The notes under the pieces are model-generated. The model saw only the letters and a program-made list of their open reading frames with translations, was not told the origin of the DNA and made no database searches. 64,000 bases of DNA from Apostichopus japonicus (Eukaryota; Echinodermata; Holothuroidea; Aspidochirotida; Stichopodidae), in contig NC_092582.1 of the NCBI RefSeq assembly GCF_037975245.1, positions 15,836,077-15,900,076 of the forward strand, written 5' to 3'. Shown piece after piece: positions 27,501 to 39,500 of the stretch (position 1 is the stretch's first letter; each line of letters starts with the position of its first letter). Both the position numbers and the translations under genes were made by a program.

Positions 27501-30500
27501 TAAATTCAGGTTTAACTAGTTCAGGAACTAAGATAAGTACCCTTAAAACTGTCATGAGCTCACCTAGGCTTCAACTTGTTAATGTTTTATTGAAAAATAC
27601 GGAAGGCTTCCCTTCTGTCAATATTGAAACAGGAATAAGTACTGTAGATATATCATTGGGGGGGGGGGAGCTACCAAGTATGTTACAGTAAACCAAATTC
27701 TTGGAATTCCTTGAAACTGCATCAACATTTTTGAAATAAAAGTCAGTCAGTCACTTTATGTCAGTAGCACATACAGTATATGTGGCATTAAACGACTGCA
27801 GGGAATTGTTTGAGTAGTTGAGCTATGTGCATCTTAACTTACGCAGGTACAGTAAAAGCCTGTATGGAAATGTTAAATGTCAGCTGCTACAGTCATTAAG
27901 TGTAATGTCCACCAGATCGAAAAACAGCATTGAATGATGTTTTCATGTTGATATGGTATCATTACACATGAGAAATTAATAACAGTTTTGAAATTTTGAC
28001 CAAAAAGGAAAATTCCAGTAATATATAAGTGGTAACTGTAATCTTGTATGTATACATGTGGAGAAGTGGGCTGTTTTCACCCACCGTTTTTGGTACAAGA
28101 GAAGTTAAATTCTTAAAACTTCCACCACGTTCAGTGCACAACCTATATATGGTTGTGAGGGTATGTGGTCAAAAGTTGCCCATTTTGCATATCATAGAAT
28201 GTGCATGATAATTAAGATGGTATATAGGAAATGGGAGGGAGTTGGAGGGTATTGGGGGGAGGGGGAGTGAGTAGTGGGGAGGGGGTTGGGAATGGGTGGT
28301 GGGGAAGGGGTTGCAAGTGGGTAGTGGGAAGGGTTTGTGAGTGGGAGGGGGTTGTAAGTGGGTAGTGAGGAGGGGATTGCAAGTGGGTAGTGGGAGGGGA
28401 TTGCAAGTGGTTAGTGGGGAAGGAGTAGGAACAGGAGAAGTTAACTCACATTCATTTGCATGCTACAGTAAAGCATAACGTGGGAAGGGGTTTGTGAATG
28501 GGTGGTTGGGAGGGGATTGCAAGTGGATAGTGGATTGCAAGTGGGTAGTGGGAGGGGTTGTGAGTGGGAGGGGATTGCAAGTGGATAGTGGGAAGAGGAT
28601 TGCAAGTAGGTAGTGGATTGTAAGTGGGTAGTGGGAAGGGGATTGTAAGTGGATAGTGGGGAGGGGATTGTAAGTGGATAGTGGGGAGGGGATTGTAAGT
28701 GGGTACTGGTGAAGGAGAAGGAACAGGAGAAGTAGACTCACATTTATTTGCATACTACAGTATTTACAGCATAAGTCTGCATTGCTGTTGTTTCAATATT
28801 TGACAGTGCATGTGTAACTGTTTTAAATATATGGGCAAGTAGAAGACACTTTGGATAATATTAAAAACTTTTAACAAATTTTGAACTGTTTTATATATTT
28901 TCAGAGTGATAGTGAAGCAGACAAGAAGGAAGAGGCCATGAGGAGTGACACAGGGGAGCCCCCGGGCGCCGCCACGTATACCAGACAGGTAAGAGAGGCT
29001 CTTTCATCTCATGTTGTTCTTCCCTTTCACCAGAGCCGACCATGGTCGTCTTCAAAAACCATGTAGCAATTTGTGGAGCTTGAAGAAACACGATGTTAGC
29101 TCTGAAACAAGACAGGACTTTAGGCAGACAATTTATTTCGACAGAGAGGAACTGTAGCCTTAAAAATGAATTATTCAAAAGCAAAGTGATCTAGCAAACA
29201 CCCTGAATATATTTATTTAAATAAAACAAAAGTGTTAGCAAACTATACTGCTTATCCACTATAGAGCTTGTGTAAGAGAATGTGTAAAAGTTAGTTGGCC
29301 TGACATTTCAACCCTAGCAGGCTAAAATGACAAGTAACAGTAACAGAAGGGACAAATACATGCACAGAATACAGGTTTACAGGTGAGAATGAGGGTGAAT
29401 GAGCAAGATGAACAGGGTGAGCACAAAGAGATATAATTGATAGATTGAATACATTTATTTGCGATGACATGGCAGTATTTTCTGCGATTATTTAACAGAT
29501 CTATTGTACTCATGTATACTGTAAATACATGTACTGTCCTGTAAGTAGGCAACTTGTAGTGTTTGTCATTTTAACTCAGAGGTTTTTTTTCCCCCTTCTA
29601 CTAGGAAAAGTGGGATATAAAGCCACTATTTGAATGTTTAGTAAGTACCCTAAATACTGGTTAAACAGACAGATACTGAGACAGTATATACTTAACATGT
29701 AACGTAATGCCTTGACTGGTCTTTCTGCAGTTCTTCACATATTTTTGCAAACATCCTCCCATTGGAAGACAGAAAATGTTTCCGTCATCATTATGGATGC
29801 TGCTTGTCTTGTTTCAGGTTTCAGGTTGGATGGGGGATGGATAAGGGAGGGGTGGGTGTCCAGGAGTAAGGTCAATGTCCTGTGATGATGAAAATGCCAC
29901 CCACTGTAACTGTGGTGGCACCATGCCCATGTCCTTGGGCAGGCCCCAACAGCCCACCATTAGCCCCCATTCCCCCAGCACCAGGGCACTGTTCTTCAAG
30001 TTCAGTCAGTCCCCTGATTCTGCTAGTTGGTAAATAGATTAATCTGAGGAAAGTGATGTTTCCTCGAGGTCAGAGGGTGTTAAACTTTGTGAGATAACTT
30101 TCCAGCCATATTAGACATGCAATTTAATATGTACATGCTGCATATTCAGATAGCTTTAGTTTGTGAAAAGAATTTACAAGAAGATAAAGTAGTAGTGTGT
30201 CATCAGTGACATGAATGCATTGATAAGTCTAGGTTACCATGTATTTACTTCGCTCCTCGCTTACCTGTCTCCTCACAACCTTAGCAGTTAGCACCTCATT
30301 CTACCATGACTAGTATGCCCTGGTAATATTTTAACACTGTGCACCCTCAACGACCAGCTCCTCCGGTAGTTGCCCTTCCTTCTAATGAGAATTTACAAGA
30401 AGATAAAGTAGTAGTGTCGTCAGTAACATGAATGCATGGATAAGTCCAGGTTATATTATGTCTTTTAAGTCTGCAGTTTGGATCAATTTGATTCTGTAGT

Positions 30501-33500
30501 TGATTTTATTTGTTTCCCAGTGCCATATATAGTTGAGTGGCATTAAAGGGTGATGAATCCTTGCATCTGGGAATATCACTGGTTTGATTCCCTGTCCGGC
30601 CAAAGTAGACATGTTTTCGTCATCAAGGAGAAATCCTGGCTCTTACCTTCTGATTGGGCCTCCAATTAATTTGTATGAAAAAATACGAAATGAGCTATAC
30701 TGTATATATTGGATCTGACTTTGAAGTGTATCTGTAGGTTACAAACCATTTGGCTTCTCCTACAAAGAGTCTATATATGGCTCCTTAGCTACGTAAATAC
30801 TGTAACTGGCTTCCATCCAGCAGGTTATTACTGTACATACATGTTTAGTCTTATTATTATTTAGACATTCATCACAGCCAGATACTAGTTTACTACTCTT
30901 TCATGCCCAGAACACGCATTGATTCATGAATAATCAGCGATAATATCTGGCTGGGTCTGAAATATATTCCTGGTTGGCAATTTATTGCAAATCAAGGAGA
31001 AATCCACGCTCTTACCTTCTGAAATGGGCCTCCAATTAATTTGTATGAAATACGAAACAAGCTAATACTGTATGGATATGACTTTTAAGTATACTGTACA
31101 GTAGGTTACAAGTCATTTGGCTTCTCCTACTTACATACAGTCTAGATACATGGCTCCTTAGCAACGTAAATAACTGGCTTCCATCCAGCAGGTTATTACT
31201 GTACATGTTTTTTAGTATTGTTTTTTAGACTTTCACCACCCACAGAGACTGTTTTCATAGCCAGATACTAGTTTACTACTCTTTCATGCCCAGAACACGC
31301 ATTGATTCATGAATAATCAGCGATAATATCTGGCTGGGTCTGAAATATATTCCTGGCTGGCATTTTCATTGCAGACAAAATTAAATTATCGCTTGATGTA
31401 TGTTATGGGTCAGTCCGCAGCAAGCTCACTCACCAAGAGAGCAGAATGCTGTATTTTCAACAACGAAAGAATTCAGACTTTTACAATATGATTATAAATA
31501 ACATTTTGCAATAAGAAATAAAAATTCAATGCATTATATATATCACAGTATGGATAAAACAAACTCAAGTATCATCTTAAAAGTTCATATGAGATCATAT
31601 GAAACTTGCCCAAGTCTTCAGTTCTTTATTTAAGTCTTGTGAAATAGGTACAAATAGACAACCTGTAATATAGTCTTCAGTTCTTTATTACAGTCTTGTG
31701 AATTAGGTACATAAGACAACCTGTATATCTTCCAAAGCAAATTAAAGTTTGCTTTGCTCTGTTGGGGAGTAGATTATCAGAAATACTACATCTTAACCAC
31801 ACAGCATTTACGATGAGGGTCTGAGATTTGCATCTCCCTAAAGTCTGCTAAAATTGGTGTGACAAACCCCCATGCTCAGGAAATGTCAATATGGAAACTA
31901 AAGAAAGCATTATTACCCTACCTCCTCAAAGTTGGAATGCAAAATGATCAATGTTTATGCAAATAGGTGCAAAACTTCATATTTTTTTTAGTATGGTTAA
32001 GTAGTTTTTTATTCCTCATCGAAATATCCATATTTTAACTGTCAAGAGAAAGAGTTTACTGCATTCATCAACAACTGCAATTTGCAAATTTACTTCGTTC
32101 CTCGCTTACCTGTCCTCCCTACAACCGTACAGTAGCACTCTCGTTCTACCATGCCTAGAACGAACATGACTATAACATAGGGTTTGTGTTTAATAGCATA
32201 TAATCAAGTGTTAAACTGTTTAGTTTCTTCTAATCTTTTCCTAATGTTGCAACGCTGTGTAGAGTGTATTCTATTAAAATCTGTACACTCACTACTACTG
32301 GGCTTTTAAATCATACTTTCTAAAAGTAATGCGCTATTATAAAGATTTTTCATTGTTTTTCATGGAGGTGTTCACACCAAAGCTGATATGAATGGATGTC
32401 TGTTCCATTACCATGACCATGACCATTACATGAATAAATTTAGGTACATTTAAACATAAAGGCACAAGTTTACCACGGGTGTAGTTTTTTTTTCTCGAAA
32501 CGGTAGCTGCCAGAGGAGTAGGAGCAAGTGGACAGTGCTGAAATATTACTGGTTTTGAATTTAGGTATGTACGTAGGAATGTACAGGAGTAGACAAAAGA
32601 CAAGGCAAGCATCGATTCTGGTAAACTACCCACACCCAGTAACCTTTTATGTTTTCTTCTTACCCACTACTGTAGTTTAGCATGGATGTAAGAGGTTCGT
32701 TTGCAAGTGGAAAAATAAAGCAAAGCATATATTTTCATCGCATTAATGCAAAACATTGCACACCCATTCTCTAACTAGTCAGTTTAAAAACCTTGTTGGC
32801 TCTGGTGGTACAAACTATATGGAAATAAATTCCAATAGTACTTTCCAGACCAGCTGTTTTTAAGCTGGAGAGCTTTTAGGTTCATGCCTGGGCTGATTAT
32901 GTTCATTTTGGCTGAGTCACCCTGTATGAACTACACTTTATAATGCTACTTTGTCATGATTATCTGCGTTCAGTGAAAGGACTTAATTTACTTTAACCCA
33001 CGACAGCTGTGATGTTTGCTTTTTTTCTTGTTTTTGAGGTATTTTAGGGTATATAGTGTTTCCTTTTTCATTTGTTTAACAATTCTGTGTGTACATACAT
33101 TAATTACACTCTCGTCAGCTGGTTCAGTCCAGTACGGTTGCACTGTCAGTAACGTGAAGGGTAGAATCATGTATCCTGCAATTTTCTGTCATCAGGATCA
33201 TTAAAGTCGATGAGCTGTCGAACGACTGTGTCCAGGCTGTATTGTTTAAACATGTGCGGAAATTGCACACCATTTCAGTATGAAATCTGCTGGGCTATGT
33301 CATTTGAGTTACAAAAAAAAGGGAGAATTTTCAGACTTGAAGGGACATATTGGATAATGTTAATATTAAAAATGAGGCAGTTACGATTTACTGGACAAAC
33401 TTGTTGGTTGAAGGTTATCAGTATGGTCTCTTATTATATGCTAGAAAGTCAAGAAATGGTCACTTGATGTTGAAAGTTTTACTGCTTCCCAAAAGGTTAT

Positions 33501-36500
33501 TTTAACGAAGAGATATTCCATCCAAAGGGATTTTAATGAGATGGAGAAGGAGGATTTATATTGAAACATGTCTGCAAAAATGTCGGCAAAAACGGTCGAC
33601 TACTCTAGAAATATCGAATGATTTCTAAATGATCTGGGGACCAGTGTCACATTTTAGCTGCCAATGGAATATCCGGACATAAATTATCTCCTTTTACTAG
33701 TTTCAAATGCCAGGGAATATTTTGAAATATTAGAACCGCCAGGAAAAAACCAAATTTATAGACCTCCGTGTTTTAATGCGTGACATAGAATGGCTGTACC
33801 TGCATAATCACATTTTTCAAGCAGGAGTTATCTGTGCTGTACCGTACTTTAGATTAATATGGGAAGGTGTAACTTAAAACGCAACGATGTGTAAATTCTT
33901 TCACCACTGTCATACGACAATATCACAATGCAGACAATAGATACTAATAGCGCCTTTTGTAAGCTCATGTTTTTATGGTTTAATGGAAATTAATTTTAAC
34001 TGATATAGAGTGCAACAAAAAATTTAAAAAATGTAAGGTGATAACAAAAAAGTGATAAAGTATTCGAAATTGTTCAAGTTTCTACACAATTGCCAAGTTC
34101 CATTTTTGAAACGCACAGAATCACTTTGAAACAAAACTTTTAAACCTCAAAAATAATCCCTGTTACAACTAAATTATTTCCTGTTTTACAGGCATATGAG
34201 ATACTCTCTTGAACAGGAATCTTATTATTTTTGCATGACAGTGTCAAATAACATCCTCGCTTGATGCAAACTACATGGGAAGGGTCTTTTTTATCCTCCC
34301 AACTCAGTAGTGAAGCAATCTTTGAAAGTGAGCAGAGGTAGATCATTGGAAAGATAACTCTTAACAAATCTTTGTTTTCCATTTCAAGCTAAGAAAACAA
34401 AGTCTTACTTAGTTAAACGGCCAATCTGAAGTTGGGCCTCTATGATGAAGCCGTATAGGAAGCTGAAGGTAGTGCCTCTCGCATCAGCTCATTGCTGCAT
34501 GGGAATTAATCAGCGAAACAGAGGAAGTGATGTGTTACTAGTCTTACATCAGGGCCTGACATAAATTAGATAAATATAAGTAGATGAACAACAAGAGCTA
34601 AGAATTTGTTTGTCTAGAACGGGATTGGAATCAGCGACCTCTTAGAAGAGAAGAAGAGAAAAAAAACGCCATGGCAATTATCAACAATGGGAAAGAAAAA
34701 GGAATTTAATTGTGTTCTCTAGAATTGGGTTCTGTAATTTTGATGAGGTACATAGGATCTAGGTAAACCCTGTTGGTGGGATCGCATTCTGAAGGACATT
34801 GTTTACAACTTTCTTGAGTAAATTAAATTAAATGACTGAACCCTGCAACCATTTCCTTTGTCAAAGGGACCTTATCGAACAGCGTCCTACAATGTACCCG
34901 CTGTTTACATGGCAATGAAGAAATACAAATAAATAAAAAGTATTAATAATTTATTTTCTTTGGGTGACAAAAATTTAATTTCAGATGTCCCAGTTGTTCT
35001 CATGAAAAATGAGGGGTAATACTGTTCTGCTATATTTCAGGCTGCCAGAGTTAATGCTTGATTACGCTTTGTCACTGAACATGCACTTACGTATACAAAA
35101 CAGTGAATAGCAAAGGCCGCAACAGCTACTGTACTGTAAGCGAAAGGGCATAGTGCCGGCTTTGTGATTCGATTTGTGCCATCAGCATGGTCAATTTTCA
35201 AGAGACACAGTAGACATTTCTGCAAACATTAAATTAAATAGGATTATGAGCACTGTAGTCAACAACAGCCATGTGTCCTGTGGGTTAAGTGTTGAACCCT
35301 GTTTAATACATAACTGATTAATTGCTTACAAGCACCACAATTAGTACATCCAGGATACGGTGCTTATTAAGTACTTTAAAATGTAACCTGGGTCAAATTT
35401 GTGTTGTCAAACCATCATTGCATTCAGTGAACACAGTCACACTGTCTATGCTTTTGAGTGTCAATTTGAGTATCATCATTTCCTGTCAGTGTTAGGCTAT
35501 ATAGTCTTTCATTATGTTTCATTATTGTGACTAGCCTTGCACCAGCCTATCCATCTGCACTTGGATTCTGGTTGCTATGGGAACTGAATTATATTATCAA
35601 TGTTGAAGATATTGTCACATTTATACCGTAGATAATTTCCAGTGACGTAGTATACTGTACCTTTAACCGAATATTTAGTAACAAACAAGTCATTGATGGG
35701 ATAACCATTCACTAAGTAAGTACTGTATTTTGTATGCTCAAATCTCAAATTTTTTAAAGCTGCTTTGCTAAACAGCCAACCTCTTCACACCACTGGGGTC
35801 ATGGGGTGTGGTCCATTGGCAGCTTGGAGAAGATTAGTGAGAAAAATCGGCACTTAGTAGTAGCAAATGTGTTTGCAGGAATTTTAGCAATTTAGGTTAT
35901 TTACTTCGCTCCTCGCTTACCTGTCTCCTCACAACCTTAGCACTTCATTCTACTGTGCCTATAAAGTCTTGGTAAAATAATAACACTGTGCGCCCTCTAT
36001 GACCGGGCCCCCCCCCGGTCACTCCTCCTTTTTCATTCTACCATTAAAGTGTCTACACGCAAAAATTCTTGTGGAAGTTTCCCTTGAATTTTGTCTTGGA
36101 TTTCTTTATACGATCGTTGGAATTTCCTTTCATTCGGATTCTGTGGAGTTTTGCAGTCTTTTCCAGACCGATAAGTATCCTTTTTGTTGAAAGGGAGGGT
36201 TTTGGGGACTGTTTTCTCAGTGCGTTTCCGCCTTCGGGCGTTTTTTGTGCGGGGGTAGCAGTTCCGCGAACTGCTTAGGTTCCCGCCATTTTCCTCCCCC
36301 ACGCTATAGGCGTGTTGTTTTCATGTTTTCCATGTTCGTAGCATGTTGTTTTTCGTGTATTTTCATGTTCATAGCATGTTTACTCGTTATTATTTTCCTC
36401 TTCTATATATATTGCTCTCTCACGTTCTTTTCAGCTTGTATTGATTGTTGTTAGGCCACTTCGTAGCGTTTGTATTTACCGTTGCTAGGTTACGCTACGT

Positions 36501-39500
36501 TCCACCTATTCTCTGTTAGCATGTTCCTCCCCCAGATTATCTCCCGTTCTCTTGTTAGCTTCATTGGCTTTCATTTTTAAGCTCTAAGAATTATACCTCC
36601 TTGACTCGAGAGTTTACAGCATGTCTCGTAACCAGCTGAAGTGTGTCAGCTGCTCGATGTTTCGGCCAGGCAGAGCCTGGGACGAGCACGACCTATGCCC
36701 CAAGTGCAGATCCTGCACCAGACGGGACCCCTGCCTGGTCTGTATAAAATTCTCGCCGACCCAGTGGCAGGAGATTGATCAGTGGCTCAAGAGTCTGCGA
36801 ACCAAGCTGCAGGGCAAGCTAGACTTGATCCCGAACGACATCGGGGCAGAGGATATAGGAGGGACGGGAGAGAGAGAGGAAGAGGGTGAGGTAGAGAGAG
36901 AGGTGGAGGAGAGTGGCCAGGAGAGGGCCGAAGGAGAGAGAGAGGAGAGAGAGAAAGAGAAAGAGAAAGAGAGAGTACCCCTAACGGTCCTGGCGACGTC
37001 CGGCGTAGTTACGACCAAAGGGAAGGGCAGGAGCAAAGGGAAGGCTCCTGCCAAGAAAAGACCTCTCAAGAAGAGGCACTGCTCGGCCGGGCTAGAGGTT
37101 ACGCCTCAGTGTGGACCGCAGCAAGATAGACCCACGGAGCGCGGGCCGCCGGCCACAGAGAGCTCGGGTCCGAAAGAGAGTGCGATCGAAGGGTCAGTGA
37201 GACGGAGCCGGTCCCATAGCAGGGAGCCGGAGAGGGAGCCGGAAAGACGGGTCCCTACTGAGACCCCGACCCGGGAAAGCAGGGGGAGAGAGACCTCCCG
37301 CAGACCTAGAAGAGATAGATCCGGAACGCACTCAAGATCCCCGAGACGGAAGGAGAGGAGAAGACACTCCCCGACCTCCGACGAGTCTTCAGAGTCGTCT
37401 GACGACGGCTACAGGAGAGCGAAGAGGAGGCGCCGGTCCCCGAGACGGCGACAGGAGGAGGAGCCAGCATGGCTGGCTCAACTTACCGGCCTACTACGCC
37501 CCCTGATAGAGCAGAGAGTAACCACGGTGACCGACAAGGCACCAGGCTCCACAGGCTCCGGCCCTACTACGGCCCCACATCCGGTCTCGGATCCAGACGC
37601 CCTGGACTGCAGAGCGTCGGTAAATCTATCCGGCTTGGAGGACGAGGGGGATCTTATGGATCCCACAGAACCCCTCGACTACGATCCTATGGAAGATAGC
37701 TTTAGTCGAAGCTACGAACCAGAGGAGGCTCCCATAACAGGAGGAGCGCTCCCCCAAGAGTTAATGGCACGGGCGGCCGACATCTTCAGACGGCACCTGG
37801 GGTTCGAGGAACCTGAGACCCAGCCACAGAAGGCAGGCCGGGTGTCCAAACTCACGGCAACCGGCGAGATGTCATCGAAGCCAAAGACCACCATGCCCGT
37901 TGACGCAACATGTTATGATAGATTCGAGGCCATAGCCGATAAGAACAGGTGGACTGCCTTCCCAGCCAGGGCAGACAGGGCAGTCAGGGTACCAGACGAG
38001 GCCTGGAGGGCGCTATTCAAATGCCCAACCATCCCACAGGAGGCCAAAGAAAGGCTGAAGGCCGAACATGGGGCCTCATCTTCCCAAACCTTTAAGACTC
38101 CTGACCAGAGAAAGCTGGAAGAACTTCTAGTTGAGGTGGACACAGCGGCCCGCTCAGGCATGAAGTTCGCCTCAGTCCTAATGCTGTCGGCCGAGGTCCT
38201 TATGCGGCACCACCAGCAACTCCCTGAGGACGACAGCCAGGTGTCCAGGGATGAAGCGGGCCAGCTCCTCCTACTGCTAGGACCCCTCGTAAGGCTCGCA
38301 TACGACCAGTTTGCAAGAGTCGCTACACGTTCCGTAAAAGCCCGCAGGGAGAACGTCGTCTCCGCCATCCGCTGGCCATCAACCGAGGCAAGGAACAGAA
38401 TGCTAGCTCTGCCAGTGCTCGGTGAGGACCTCTTCGGAGGCAACTTCCAGAAAAAACTACAGGAAGAGGTGGCCCGGAGAGAGACCCCTGGCTAAATCGG
38501 AGTTTAGACCCTCGGCTACACAAAGACCGAGACCCTTCCGACCGAGGGAGAACAAGCCAACCAGGGGAGCGAGAGCAGCACCCGCCAGACCACTGAGCAG
38601 AGGAGCTCTCAGAGGAAGAAGCAGGGGAACGGCATACCGCCCGACCCGCTCCTGGACACCGAGAGGAGGCAGAGGCACAGCGCCTCCCAGACGGGACAAC
38701 GACCGCTCCTCCACTCGACCGGCGTTCGCCTCCCAGCCCTAGGGGTGCCCACCTCACCGCGGCCATTCCGCAGGTGGGGGGGAGACTGACAAACTTTACC
38801 CAGCAATGGGAATTCATTGGCGGGGACAAGTGGGTGTTGGACACAGTCGAACACGGATATCGAATAGAATTCTCCTCCAGCCCACCCTTCGGGGGCGGAG
38901 GAAGACAGACACCCACACCCACAGACCCCGTCAAACGCCTAATTCTAGAAGGGGAAATTCTGGCCCTGCTGGCCAAGCAGGCAATTGTGGAGGTACCGGG
39001 AGGGACGGGACCACTCTTCCGGTCCTCTTTCTTTCTGACCAAAAAACGGGACGACACCTGGCGTCCCATCTTAAATCTAAAACCCCTCAACACAAAATTT
39101 ATCAGGCCAAAACACTTCCGTATGGAAACCCTAAATATAATATTACCCCTACTCAGAAAGGGCATGTGGGCGGCGACCGTAGACTTACGGGACGCTTACC
39201 TACACATCCTAGTGCACAAGGATCACCGACGGTTTCTAACGTTCCGGTATGCAGAACAGGATTACCAGTTCAGGGCGCTCCCGTTCGGCCTGTCCACGGC
39301 CCCCAGAGTCTTCACGAGAATAGCGGGAGCGGTAGTCTCCTACCTCAGAAGGAGAGGGGTCACCCTGTACGTGTACCTCGACGACTGGTTGGTGGTAGGG
39401 AGCTCTCAGTCAGAGGCCGCCGACAACGTACACAAAACGCTCCATACCCTCCGAGAGCTGGGCTGGATCGTGAACGAGAAGAAGTCTCGACTATCTCCAA

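Larger units (their letters stand above)
23820..28904 (+). other. SUCO intron 2
   Basis: 5.1 kb with a TTATAAGTTACAT short repeat at about 24000-24070, the SINE relic at 24849, a G run at 27658 and the minisatellite at 28230. Nothing else recognised. Confidence 0.75.

Noticed and set aside
28212-28753. Minus-strand ORFs rich in Pro, Thr, His, Leu, Gln
   Set aside because: Translation of a minisatellite, not a gene.
34560-34680. tRNA-like sequence with an inverted B box (GGGATTGGAATCAGCGACCT)
   Set aside because: Only one box is seen and no cloverleaf or related copy was found; too weak to call a SINE.
38323-39165. 280-codon minus-strand ORF
   Set aside because: Antisense shadow of the Gag end and RT start; no family resemblance, GC-rich coding opposite strand explains it.
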